Source of the DNA: a virus
Reading direction: 5' to 3' (one strand)
Virus record (IMG/VR): IMGVR_UViG_3300046167_000361
Location: 1 to 31,099 of that record
Length of the DNA: 31,099 bases
Under the pieces are notes generated by a model. The model had not been told where the DNA came from and did not search any database. It saw only the letters and a list, made by a program, of their open reading frames with translations. Numbering within the stretch: position 1 is the stretch's first letter; each line of letters opens with the position of its first letter. Below are positions 23,234-29,962 of the stretch, piece after piece. The position numbers were made by a program, and so were the translations under genes.

Positions 23234-23707
23234 TTATTTCTTTTTGTTAAAGTAATCTTTCCAGATGCTAACTCTATCCTCTCCAACCTTGTCCACAATA
23301 CTTGCAAGTTCCTCTTTTAATAAAAAAACCTCCTTTTGAATTTTATTGTTTCCCCAATATGAAGTCGTAGGGCAACTCTTCTCAAAAACTTTTATGTCTT
23401 TTAATTTATCCAACCAAAACCAATAGCTACCTTGTGGATCACTAACAAAATAAATCTTTACAATATCGGAGTCCAATTCCATTAATGTATCGTATTTCTT
23501 TTTTTCGAGCATTTTGGTCTCATAATACTTTTTGCGAAACTTCATCTCAATAACGCATTTGTTTCCCTTTGGTGTAACACCTATCGCATCGTAGCACAAA
23601 TTCTTATCTCCAACCCACTCCAACTGCCAATCGTCAAATGTATTCAACATTAAGACAAATGCTTTTTCAAATTTATTAGTTGTTTTTATCTTGCTCATAA
23701 ATATCAT
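23234..23707 (-). CDS. PD-(D/E)XK nuclease-like protein
   Basis: 157 residues from ATG 23707; a second ATG at 23698 (MSKIKTTNKFEKAFVLMLNT) is an alternative start. Asp40 in CYDAIGV and Glu54-x-Lys56 in CVIEMKFRKK, with Glu15 upstream, fit the restriction-endonuclease fold. The rest (YFVSDPQGSYWFWLDKLKDI) fits the later strands. Possible roles are a structure-specific or Holliday-junction nuclease or host-DNA degradation. The motif is short and the call moderate. Confidence 0.5.
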   Translation of the reverse strand: MIFMSKIKTTNKFEKAFVLMLNTFDDWQLEWVGDKNLCYDAIGVTPKGNKCVIEMKFRKKYYETKMLEKKKYDTLMELDSDIVKIYFVSDPQGSYWFWLDKLKDIKVFEKSCPTTSYWGNNKIQKEVFLLKEELASIVDKVGEDRVSIWKDYFNKKK

Positions 23708-23882
23708 TTAATTGAGCAATCCAACTCTTTATTGTTTTAGGGCTACAGGTACAAGGTTTATAAAAGGTATGATTAAAATACTTTGCGTGTAATTCACAAA
23801 CCATTGTAAACTCCTTTTTACTTAATACATTTTTTTGGCTACTTCTAAACTTCTCCCAATCTTTTTTGTCTATTTTATCCAT
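23676..23882 (-). CDS. 68-residue Cys-containing phage protein
   Basis: MDKIDKKDWEKFRSSQKNVL, then CELHAKYFNHTFYKPCTCSP and KTIKSWIAQLNDIYEQDKNN. The CTCSPKTI..WI..L segment is one I recall from many Bacteroidota phages without assigned role. Overlaps its neighbours on both sides. Confidence 0.65.
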   Translation of the reverse strand: MDKIDKKDWEKFRSSQKNVLSKKEFTMVCELHAKYFNHTFYKPCTCSPKTIKSWIAQLNDIYEQDKNN

Positions 23883-24034
23883 TTGTCCAATCTGTCAATT
23901 TTAATTTCGTTCCACTCTTCTCGCCTCTTATCGCAACCGCAATCCTCATATCCAAAAACTTTTGTGAGTTTTTTTACGATCCAACGAATGCCTGTATATT
24001 TTGTAAAATAGTAAACTAAATCTCCCAACCTCAT
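23870..24034 (-). CDS. 54-residue phage protein with CGC motif
   Basis: MRLGDLVYYFTKYTGIRWIV, then KVFGYEDCGCDKRREEWNEI. Similar small proteins ('T..TGI...CGC..RR..LN') are frequent beside replication or tail genes in Bacteroidota phages. It begins as ATGA with the upstream nuclease gene and overlaps the next by 13 bases. Confidence 0.65.
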   Translation of the reverse strand: MRLGDLVYYFTKYTGIRWIVKKLTKVFGYEDCGCDKRREEWNEIKIDRLDKWIK

Positions 24035-24537
24035 AACAATTTTGTTATATCGTTTAAATCTTTATTTTTGATCTCATATGTAGTGCAACCAAAAACTGTA
24101 AACGTTCCGTTGTCTCTTTGCCTCTTCGTTCCCTTTTTAAACTTCTCGGCTCTCTCAAATAACTCCTCCTTTGTAACCCAACCGCAAGCAGTAACATCGC
24201 TTGTCTTTTTATTCAATGAAGCAAATATGTAAATGTCACATTTGAAATGTTTTTGCAATCCAGAAAAATTGTGTACATAATCTGGTCGCATATTCACGTT
24301 TCTGCCCATTGTTTTAATATCGACTTTTTTGTCTCCGAGCATCATATCGTAACCTCCGTCAAAATCATTTTTAAACTCAAAATCCTGCTTGAATAATTGG
24401 TGTACTTTCATTTCTCCCAAAAGTCCAATATATTGATGTACTTTTTTTCCGTCAAAGTCTCCTCTGTTTCCTATGTCATTATTTTTAAGAAACTCCCAAA
24501 CCTTGTTTTTTTCTTCCTGTGTAATTGTTATTCTCAT
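24031..24537 (-). CDS. PD-(D/E)XK nuclease-like protein
   Basis: 168 residues. GLLGEMKVHQLF (Glu42), DFDGGYDMMLGDKKVDIKTM (Asp64 and Asp73-x-Lys75) form a full PD-(D/E)XK-type set. A C-terminal region with CGWVTKEELFERAEKF and FTVFGCTTYEIK follows. It could process replication intermediates or degrade host DNA. Joined by ATGA overlaps to the sigma-like gene and the next gene. Confidence 0.65.
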   Translation of the reverse strand: MRITITQEEKNKVWEFLKNNDIGNRGDFDGKKVHQYIGLLGEMKVHQLFKQDFEFKNDFDGGYDMMLGDKKVDIKTMGRNVNMRPDYVHNFSGLQKHFKCDIYIFASLNKKTSDVTACGWVTKEELFERAEKFKKGTKRQRDNGTFTVFGCTTYEIKNKDLNDITKLL

Positions 24538-25037
24538 TTTTTTATTTTTTGGTTTAACATCTTTTTAATTTTCAAAACTGTTCTCCGTATGGAGTGATAA
24601 TCAATCCCTGTTTTTTCAGCAAGTTGCGACATATTCCAACCCTCCAGAAAAACCAACTCATAAATTTTAATTTCATATAAATGCCATTTTTTTATGTCCT
24701 CCTTAATTTCCTGTAATCTCTCTTCATATTCAAAACCTCCATTCAAAACAAATGGCTCATTGTGAATTTCGTCTGTAAAAATAATTCTCTTTTTTTTCTT
24801 TGACTGATCCAGAAACATATTACGCAGAACTTTAAAAACAAAATAATAATTGACCTCTGTTTCATTAAACATCAACGTCTTGTTATACTTTCCTTTCCAA
24901 CTATAAATTTTAATATACATATCCTGCACCATATCCTCTGCAACGCTATCCGCTCCAAATGACTTGGCAATCCGTACCCACTTATCGTGGTCCTGTGCTA
25001 ACAATGTAATAACGTTATTCCTCTTCGTCTGGTTCAA
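24534..25037 (-). CDS. Sigma-70-like transcription factor
   Basis: 167 residues starting at a TTG (25037); an in-frame stop lies two codons further up and the first ATG (codon 36) would remove region 2. Region 2-like: FGADSVAEDMVQDMYIKIYS (about 27-46) and YYFVFKVLRNMFLDQSKKKK. Region 4-like helix-turn-helix: FLEGWNMSQLAEKTGIDYHS and IRRTVLKIKKMLNQ (about 130-162). The layout is that of a small ECF-like sigma factor, about 50 residues between regions. It may redirect the host polymerase to late genes. It overlaps the 40-residue gene upstream by 23 bases. Confidence 0.75.
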   Translation of the reverse strand: MNQTKRNNVITLLAQDHDKWVRIAKSFGADSVAEDMVQDMYIKIYSWKGKYNKTLMFNETEVNYYFVFKVLRNMFLDQSKKKKRIIFTDEIHNEPFVLNGGFEYEERLQEIKEDIKKWHLYEIKIYELVFLEGWNMSQLAEKTGIDYHSIRRTVLKIKKMLNQKIKK

Positions 25038-25137
25038 TTTTATTTATAATTTTATGGACTAAAATGTACAACTCTGCAATCGCTTTTTCAATTCTTTTGA
25101 TCCTTTGATCGACTGTATATTTTTTTGGTGTTTTCAT
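25015..25137 (-). CDS. 40-residue charged helical peptide
   Basis: MKTPKKYTVDQRIKRIEKAI, then AELYILVHKIINKIEPDEEE. It starts inside the helicase stop region and its end overlaps the sigma-like gene by 23 bases, so translation may carry ribosomes to the TTG start. Unknown function. Confidence 0.5.
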   Translation of the reverse strand: MKTPKKYTVDQRIKRIEKAIAELYILVHKIINKIEPDEEE

Positions 25138-26054
25138 ACTGTTACTAATTTTTTAAACTCTTCTCTTATCGGCTTTTCCAATATCGGCTCTCCGTTGATC
25201 TCAAAACCCACATTGCCAACCATACTGCGAAACCTTATTGGCTCATCTATTGATGTTGGTTTGCCTCCTGTCTCAATCTCCTTGACTTTCCTAACGTGAA
25301 TATGGCTTTGCATCCAATCCGCAGGGTGTTGTATGTAGCGATGTATTACAATAAAATCGTCTGCACGATTAACAAATTTTCCGCCGCCCTCAACATCTGA
25401 TGCCATTGGTGGTATAGGGTGTCCGACATACTCGTGCCCAATAGGGTGTTTCTGTCTTAACGCATTGGTATTTGCGTGAGTATTTAACCACGTTGTAACT
25501 CCATATGTTTTGCTAAAAACTCTCATCTCTGTTGTTGCTTGGTAGTCATATTCGTGACCTCCTAAACTCTTCATAAGTTCATTATCTTTAATTAAACTAT
25601 TGTACGGATCAATAAGCAACCCTTGATAGTCCCACGCTTTTTTGTATGCCGTTGCCAACTCAATAATTTGTCTATATGTGTACAACTGCCCATTGTCAAT
25701 AATTTTAAAATAGCCACTAATAAAATCCAAATGACTATTAAAAACCTCCTCACTTATTTTTGTTATTGGTTTCTGCTCCAGAAACTCAACCAACTTTCGC
25801 AAAATACTATGTGGCTCGTTCTCACTACTAAAAATTAGCCACCTCTTATTTAGCCGTTTAGCAAAAACTAACATTAGGTAAAGGATCACTGTTGTTTTAC
25901 CAACATTTGCGTGTCCTAAAATTACATTAAAATTCCCCTCTTTAAATCTGATGTAGTCATCTATTGCAGGAACTCCAATTTTTTCGCCCTCTTTAATTTC
26001 TCCTGTTCGTATCTTATTTAGTTTGTCTTTTACTGTGTTGAAATCTATTAACAT
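25134..26054 (-). CDS. DnaB/RecA-fold replicative helicase-like ATPase
   Basis: 306 residues. Walker A GHANVGKT at 47-54, Walker B GLLIDPYNSL at 145-154, a DnaB-type motif WLNTHANTN around 189-197, and a C-terminal HIHVRKVKEIETGGKP with the arginine/lysine expected after the last strand. It is the C-terminal motor domain of DnaB-family helicases without the usual N-terminal or primase domain. It would unwind phage DNA as a hexamer. It has its own promoter (26070-26099) behind a terminator. Confidence 0.85.
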   Translation of the reverse strand: MLIDFNTVKDKLNKIRTGEIKEGEKIGVPAIDDYIRFKEGNFNVILGHANVGKTTVILYLMLVFAKRLNKRWLIFSSENEPHSILRKLVEFLEQKPITKISEEVFNSHLDFISGYFKIIDNGQLYTYRQIIELATAYKKAWDYQGLLIDPYNSLIKDNELMKSLGGHEYDYQATTEMRVFSKTYGVTTWLNTHANTNALRQKHPIGHEYVGHPIPPMASDVEGGGKFVNRADDFIVIHRYIQHPADWMQSHIHVRKVKEIETGGKPTSIDEPIRFRSMVGNVGFEINGEPILEKPIREEFKKLVTV

Positions 26055-26069
26055 TTTTTGGTTTTTTTA

Positions 26070-26099
26070 TAAAATTATTAAATTTTTTTGAATATACAA
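26070..26099 (-). promoter_or_regulatory. Bacteroidota-type promoter for the helicase unit
   Basis: Minus strand TTG (26097-26099), 19-base spacer, TAATTTTA (26070-26077), a match to TAnnTTTA. It lies 10 bases after a terminator. Confidence 0.6.
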
Positions 26100-26108
26100 A
26101 TTAAAAGC

Positions 26109-26137
26109 AAAAAAAAAGAGAGCCGTTAAGCTCTCCT
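26109..26137 (-). terminator. Rho-independent terminator after the SSB-like gene
   Basis: Minus strand GAGAGC, loop TTAACG, GCTCTC, then T9. Ends the unit from 27292 to 26152. Confidence 0.85.
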
Positions 26138-26151
26138 CTTCTTAAATTAAA

Positions 26152-26436
26152 TTAAAAAGGCAGGTCTGCCTCCTCTTCTCGACCTTTCAAATGATCCTCA
26201 ACTGCTACATCATTTTTAGGTGTCGGTTTAAATGTTGAAAGTGATGCATAAAGTTTCCCTGCTTTACTTTCGCAAATCTGGATCTTTCCGTAACCTTTGT
26301 TGGCTTCAAAAACGTCTTTGTACTCAACTAACATTTTCGCTAATTCGTCAACCTTAAAAGCTAACTCCATTTTAACCCATTCAACGTTGCCGTCATTTAT
26401 AAACATTCCTTTTACTAATTCGCTACTTTTACTCAT
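26152..26436 (-). CDS. Protein with SSB-like acidic tail
   Basis: 94 residues. A beta-rich first part (KGMFINDGNVEWVKMELAFK, GYGKIQICESKAGKLYASLS) and a C-terminal linker ending KGREEEADLPF. The acidic tip with Pro-Phe matches the SSB tail (DDDIPF) that recruits replication and repair proteins. The folded part is shorter than a bacterial SSB, so it could be a reduced OB fold or a different ssDNA-binding protein. It follows the annealing candidate by 29 bases. Confidence 0.6.
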   Translation of the reverse strand: MSKSSELVKGMFINDGNVEWVKMELAFKVDELAKMLVEYKDVFEANKGYGKIQICESKAGKLYASLSTFKPTPKNDVAVEDHLKGREEEADLPF

Positions 26437-26465
26437 ATCTATGTTATTTATTATGTTAATTTATG

Positions 26466-26903
26466 TTATTTATTAATTTTCTGAATAGTTGGTTTACTAC
26501 CGTAAGTTTGACCTTTTTTTGGTTTCTGGAAACTTTCGCTTTCGTCCTCTCCAAAAACTCCTAATTCATAAAAGCCTGTCAATTTAAGCACCGCTCTGCT
26601 CATTGCTCTTTTTTCAGCCATTTCCGCAACATACCACGAATTGGTATTGCCGTCCTTATATCCCTCGCCTTTTAATGCTGATCCAAACGTTTGTATTGTT
26701 TTATCTGCTTTGGTTGCGATTGCTTTAAATACCGCGAAACTTGGCTCACATCTTATCACTTCATAATCAATCGACATCTGTTCAATTGCCTGTATCTTAT
26801 CAATACCTTGTCTTGTAATAATTGTGTAGTGTTGATGTTTAAAAAAGTCCTCCTTTTCTAATTCATATTTTCTGTATAAATCTACTAACTTGTTTTTGTT
26901 CAT
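26466..26903 (-). CDS. Single-strand annealing protein candidate
   Basis: 145 residues. MNKNKLVDLYRKYELEKEDF, then ITRQGIDKIQAIEQMSIDYE, FAVFKAIATKADKTIQTFGS and AEMAEKRAMSRAVLKLTGFY. The layout (a beta sheet with a helix rich in A/K/R that ends 'RA..R.....') recalls Rad52/ERF-like annealing proteins of phages. It lies in front of the SSB-like gene, as such proteins often do. The C-terminal tail is basic and disordered. Not a secure assignment; a search is needed. Confidence 0.45.
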   Translation of the reverse strand: MNKNKLVDLYRKYELEKEDFFKHQHYTIITRQGIDKIQAIEQMSIDYEVIRCEPSFAVFKAIATKADKTIQTFGSALKGEGYKDGNTNSWYVAEMAEKRAMSRAVLKLTGFYELGVFGEDESESFQKPKKGQTYGSKPTIQKINK

Positions 26904-26907
26904 TTTA

Positions 26908-27048
26908 TTAATTATTAAATGTTACTTGTTTTGCAATTTCTAATTGTGCAGATAAAAACTCAATCTTATCATTTAGTTTCTGGATCTCTCTGCTCATCGC
27001 TTCAATCCTTGCATCTTTTAATCTCATTAAATCCTCTATATGTGTCAT
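26908..27048 (-). CDS. 46-residue coiled-coil peptide
   Basis: MTHIEDLMRLKDARIEAMSR, then EIQKLNDKIEFLSAQLEIAK. Clear heptad pattern. Between two genes of the same unit; unknown function. Confidence 0.5.
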   Translation of the reverse strand: MTHIEDLMRLKDARIEAMSREIQKLNDKIEFLSAQLEIAKQVTFNN

Positions 27049-27058
27049 ATTATCTATT

Positions 27059-27292
27059 TTAAATTGTTTCTGTTTCTACTGCCTCCAATGTGAAAATCCC
27101 ATTGTCTCCGCTGAACTCAATAGTATCAGCATCAACTCTAATTGATCCACCCTCGTGCATCTCAATGTCCCAAAAAATTTCTGTGTGTTTGTGTTCTAAC
27201 CAATCCCAAAGTTTAGTTTCTAACTCTAATTGGTTTAAGTCGATTGAAACAAGAATATTTTGTCTCCCTGTTGTTGATTGAAATAGTGTCAT
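27059..27292 (-). CDS. 77-residue acidic hypothetical protein
   Basis: MTLFQSTTGRQNILVSIDLN, TKLWDWLEHKHTEIFWDIEM and EGGSIRVDADTIEFSGDNGI. Tryptophan-rich and acidic; I recall similar short early proteins in Bacteroidota phages. First gene behind the promoter at 27322-27351, with the AATTTAAAAGACAAATAAA leader. Confidence 0.65.
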   Translation of the reverse strand: MTLFQSTTGRQNILVSIDLNQLELETKLWDWLEHKHTEIFWDIEMHEGGSIRVDADTIEFSGDNGIFTLEAVETETI

Positions 27293-27321
27293 TTTATTTG
27301 TCTTTTAAATTATTAATACGT

Positions 27322-27351
27322 TAAAGATACTAAAAAAATTTAATAATACAA
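27322..27351 (-). promoter_or_regulatory. Bacteroidota-type promoter
   Basis: Minus strand TTG (27349-27351), 19-base spacer, TATCTTTA (27322-27329), preceded by GC. Sits between a terminator and the gene at 27059-27292. Confidence 0.75.
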
Positions 27352-27371
27352 GCACTTTGTAAAAAAAATTC

Positions 27372-27404
27372 AAAAAAAAAAGAGGCAACCAATTGGTTAA
27401 CCTC
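27372..27404 (-). terminator. Rho-independent terminator after the NinG-like gene
   Basis: Minus strand GAGGTTAACC, loop AATT, GGTTGCCTC, then T10. The stem has one bulge. Confidence 0.8.
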
Positions 27405-27454
27405 CTTTCCGTAGTTAATAGATAACTTAAAAGACAATCAAATATAGTAAAAAA

Positions 27455-27847
27455 TTATAAGTCTGCAAGTTTATTTTGGTAATATTCGATTAATGACATT
27501 AAATCGTGGTTGTCATATTTCACGATCTTGTTGCTTAATATGTTTAACTCCTCTGCCAAACCCTCACGAACATAAATATCTAAATTTCTGCCAAACGTAT
27601 ATTGTTCTCCATATCTAAACACATTGCAACCTGCACACTGTACTTGGCAATTCTCCTCGTTCCAACGAGTTGCGTAATGTTTTCTGGATTGAAAATGACC
27701 GCATTGTAGTTTTTTCCAATGATCATTTTTTCCACAGGTAAAGCACTCCGTTACTCCATTATCGTCTGCATACCTCCTCCGTATGTATTCTGAAAATACC
27801 TTGTCTGCTTTATTGACTAATGTTTTACGGCTTGGTTTTCTTGGCAT
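27455..27847 (-). CDS. ninG: NinG-like HNH-type recombination protein
   Basis: 130 residues. Two zinc knuckles: Cys35-x2-Cys38 (ECFTCGK) and Cys71-x2-Cys74 (CAGCN), with LQCGHFQSRKHYATRWNEEN between, the hallmark of lambda NinG (Rap)-type proteins. In lambda the protein acts as a Holliday-junction nuclease or helper in Red recombination. The N terminus is basic (MPRKPSRKTLVNKADKVFSE). Its ATG overlaps the stop of the 55-residue gene (TAATG). With the RecE-like and annealing proteins it suggests a recombination set. Confidence 0.85.
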   Translation of the reverse strand: MPRKPSRKTLVNKADKVFSEYIRRRYADDNGVTECFTCGKNDHWKKLQCGHFQSRKHYATRWNEENCQVQCAGCNVFRYGEQYTFGRNLDIYVREGLAEELNILSNKIVKYDNHDLMSLIEYYQNKLADL

Positions 27848-28014
27848 TAAATTGCGTTATCTAACTGCTGAATAATGTGTCGTATTTCACTACGTTCAAA
27901 TTTACCAGAAATTTCAGCATTGTATGTTTTAAAAGAAATAAAATACATATCCTTGTCGGCATCGTGTTTACTTTCTTTTTTTCCTAAATGTTGGATAGTG
28001 AGTTTTAAATTCAT
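27847..28014 (-). CDS. 55-residue hypothetical protein
   Basis: MNLKLTIQHLGKKESKHDAD, then DMYFISFKTYNAEISGKFER. First gene after the promoter at 28098-28128 and coupled to the NinG-like gene. Alpha/beta, unknown function. Confidence 0.6.
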   Translation of the reverse strand: MNLKLTIQHLGKKESKHDADKDMYFISFKTYNAEISGKFERSEIRHIIQQLDNAI

Positions 28015-28097
28015 AATTTTATATAGTTATTGCGTATTTATCTCAATATATCTGGTTTTTTCTCTTTATATCGAAAAAAAATTGATACAATAGATGT

Positions 28098-28128
28098 CGA
28101 AGATATATAAAAAAATTTAAAAAGTCAA
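28098..28128 (-). promoter_or_regulatory. Promoter of the first early unit
   Basis: Minus strand TTG (28126-28128), 20-base spacer, TATCTTCG (28098-28105), one base off TAnnTTTG. It opens an 83-base AT-rich leader with several GATAT/GATAA words that could be operators; no clear palindrome was found. Confidence 0.6.
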
Positions 28129-28130
28129 GT

Positions 28131-28523
28131 TTATTTTTTAATTGTAATCTTGTCTGCTATTTTTTCTGCGCTCCTACCGATCACATAGCCACCAATTCCA
28201 ATCTGTAATAAATCCCAAAACTCGTTTTCTAATTCTGGTATTTTAAGATCAAATAAAGGTGCAACAAACTTCACATAAATAACAATAAAACCAAAAGACA
28301 ACATTAATATTGGTCTCCACGATCTCTGTAACCAATTTCCGCTTGCCTCTGCTACAATAATCTCTGTCTGTAATTTCTGCAACTCTAATTGTTGTTGCTT
28401 TAAAACCTCCAGAACTTTAATTTTAGCATTTGCTCTCTCCTCATCACTTGTGAAAAGGTCATCAATGACATCGCCAATTTGTTTAATAACTCCTCCACTA
28501 AACCAATCAAGTATTTTTTTCAT
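28131..28523 (-). CDS. Holin (three-transmembrane type)
   Basis: 130 residues. An amphipathic N terminus (MKKILDWFSGGVIKQIGDVI), a charged coiled coil (VLEVLKQQQLELQKLQTEII), then WLQRSWRPILMLSFGFIVIY and VKFVAPLFD (about 64-92) as membrane helices and LLQIGIGGYVIGRSAEKIAD as the last one. The order matches the GTA/3TM holin family. It makes membrane holes for the amidase. It is joined to the upstream basic protein by ATGA. Confidence 0.75.
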   Translation of the reverse strand: MKKILDWFSGGVIKQIGDVIDDLFTSDEERANAKIKVLEVLKQQQLELQKLQTEIIVAEASGNWLQRSWRPILMLSFGFIVIYVKFVAPLFDLKIPELENEFWDLLQIGIGGYVIGRSAEKIADKITIKK

Positions 28524-28642
28524 CTGCCTTGTCCTCTGTATTTTTGTTTATATCCTGTTTGACCTTTACTCGCATTTTTAGAATGCACACCCTTGCGTTT
28601 TTTTCTTACTCTTTGTATAAATGCTGAAATATTTTTTTTCAT
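28520..28642 (-). CDS. 40-residue basic protein of the lysis region
   Basis: MKKNISAFIQRVRKKRKGVH, then SKNASKGQTGYKQKYRGQGR. Very basic, a type I recall next to lysis or tail genes of Bacteroidota phages. ATGA overlaps with both neighbours. Unknown function. Confidence 0.65.
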   Translation of the reverse strand: MKKNISAFIQRVRKKRKGVHSKNASKGQTGYKQKYRGQGR

Positions 28643-28782
28643 TGCCACCTATATTGAATTTGTATAATACCTAAATAAATGTTGATCTCTTCATATTTGA
28701 AATCGCCCTCTGGTGGTAAATAAGAAACACCAAATAAAAATTGGTTAGGAAATAAAACAATAATGCCAAACTCAAAATCCAT
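28639..28782 (-). CDS. 47-residue hydrophobic/beta protein
   Basis: Start chosen at ATG 28782, the first base after the amidase stop, giving MDFEFGIIVLFPNQFLFGVS, then EINIYLGIIQIQYRWQ. Upstream in-frame ATGs at 28824 and 28866 lie inside the amidase gene. Short, possibly membrane-associated; unknown function. Confidence 0.5.
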   Translation of the reverse strand: MDFEFGIIVLFPNQFLFGVSYLPPEGDFKYEEINIYLGIIQIQYRWQ

Positions 28783-28783
28783 A

Positions 28784-29206
28784 CTAAAATTGGTTGCTGA
28801 TCCATTCGTACTCTTCTCTCGCATCAAAACTTGGGCAAGCCTTATTGCTGAAATCCCTATGCCCATAAATTTTTGCTTGGGAGTATAATACCTTTAAATA
28901 GCACAAAAGGTCTTCTAATGCCGTTTTTTGTGCCTCATTCCTTGTGTCGTGCCAAGCTACATCATCTCCCAAACCTCCTGCATAAGCGACTCCAATACTG
29001 TCGTGATTTTCTCCCTTAACGTGAGCACCTGTTCTCTCGATTGGTCTGCACTCGTGTACCTCTCCTTTTAAATCGATAAAAAAATGGTAACCTATATCAC
29101 TCCAACCTCTCTCCTCAACGTGCCACTTTCGTAGATCCTCAACCGTAACATCGTGATCCTTTTTTGTAGCCGTACAGTGAACAATTATTTTTTTTATTTT
29201 TCGCAT
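28784..29206 (-). CDS. N-acetylmuramoyl-L-alanine amidase (endolysin)
   Basis: 140 residues from ATG 29206. The T7-lysozyme/Amidase_2 zinc site is complete: His10 (KKIIVHCTAT), His62 (GAHVKG is at 60-65; T7 counterpart His68), His116 (YGHRDFS) and Cys124 (ACPSF), with Tyr40 (DIGYHFFI) and Lys122 as catalytic partners. The spacing matches T7 lysozyme residues 17, 46, 68, 122, 128 and 130. It cleaves the amide bond between MurNAc and L-Ala. No signal peptide or wall-binding domain. It needs the holin 3 genes downstream. Confidence 0.95.
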   Translation of the reverse strand: MRKIKKIIVHCTATKKDHDVTVEDLRKWHVEERGWSDIGYHFFIDLKGEVHECRPIERTGAHVKGENHDSIGVAYAGGLGDDVAWHDTRNEAQKTALEDLLCYLKVLYSQAKIYGHRDFSNKACPSFDAREEYEWISNQF

Positions 29207-29328
29207 ATACAATTTTTGCAGTAATGTACCTTTACTTTTCTTTTATCCAGAAATTCGTTCCACTTTTGACCTGCTTGGCAATTCTTAACCTCCAACCAAT
29301 CTGCTAAATTTCTCAATCCCTTAACCAT
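29194..29328 (-). CDS. 44-residue Cys-containing protein
   Basis: MVKGLRNLADWLEVKNCQAG, then QKWNEFLDKRKVKVHYCKNC and ICEK. Four cysteines, Cys37-x2-Cys40-x-Cys42 at the end suggest metal binding. It overlaps the amidase start by 13 bases. Unknown function. Confidence 0.55.
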   Translation of the reverse strand: MVKGLRNLADWLEVKNCQAGQKWNEFLDKRKVKVHYCKNCICEK

Positions 29329-29338
29329 AATTTATATT

Positions 29339-29806
29339 TTATATTGGACAACTAATTGTAGTTTCAAATGACGTACCTCCAACAGGTGCGTAAACGTAAA
29401 CATAAATTGGACTCAATGAACTAACAGTAAATGTAGCTGATCCACTACCAACACCTTGTATTGTTTCTGGAGGTAAACCCCTGTCAGCCAAAGCATTATT
29501 TAAATCCGTTTGGTATGTTGCGCTACCTCTGTACCCTGTATCTAAAATAACAACTCCGTCCTGTACAATAATCCATTTGTCTGGTATATTGTAGGCTTGA
29601 TATGTCAATGTAGATGTACCTGTGACTCCTAAATTAAAAACGTATCTCTCTGGGTAATCTTGGTTTCCTGTATAGGTATATGAATTCCCACAAGTACCTT
29701 GTATAATTTCGCAAAACTCTGGAAACTCTGGAACGGCAAATTTGTTACTTTCGTCTCCCCATTCCGATTTGCAATAAATATCTCCCCAACCTGTTGGTAG
29801 TGCCAT
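29339..29806 (-). CDS. Beta-rich, probably secreted or virion protein
   Basis: 155 residues without signal peptide. MALPTGWGDIYCKSEWGDES, YTYTGNQDYPERYVFNLGVT, DKWIIVQDGVVILDTGYRGS and PIYVYVYAPVGGTSFETTIS. Two Cys pairs. The repeated beta pattern resembles carbohydrate-binding or adhesion modules; position after the fibre gene suits a tail decoration or fibre-associated protein. I do not recognise a named family. Confidence 0.55.
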   Translation of the reverse strand: MALPTGWGDIYCKSEWGDESNKFAVPEFPEFCEIIQGTCGNSYTYTGNQDYPERYVFNLGVTGTSTLTYQAYNIPDKWIIVQDGVVILDTGYRGSATYQTDLNNALADRGLPPETIQGVGSGSATFTVSSLSPIYVYVYAPVGGTSFETTISCPI

Positions 29807-29809
29807 AAT

Positions 29810-29962
29810 CTATTTGTTTTTATTCATTAACCACCATTTCTGTATGGTATATCCTATCGTTAAAAGTAATACAACTATTTTTAATATTGTTTCAACTTGC
29901 GTAAAAGAAAAAACCAATGCCCCTCCGTTCAATGCATATATTTTTAAATCTGTTAAATTCAT
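29810..29962 (-). CDS. Small membrane protein, holin-like
   Basis: 50 residues: MNLTDLKIYALNGGALVFSF, then ETILKIVVLLLTIGYTIQKW and a basic end (MNKNK). One or two membrane segments with the short basic tail seen in class II holins. Starts as ATGA with the upstream gene. It may act with the holin at 28131 or as antiholin. Confidence 0.55.
   Translation of the reverse strand: MNLTDLKIYALNGGALVFSFTQVETILKIVVLLLTIGYTIQKWWLMNKNK

Noticed and set aside
28015-28097. Operator palindromes in the leader of the first early unit
   Set aside because: Several GATAT/GATAA words occur, but no symmetrical or regularly spaced site stands out from the AT-rich background.
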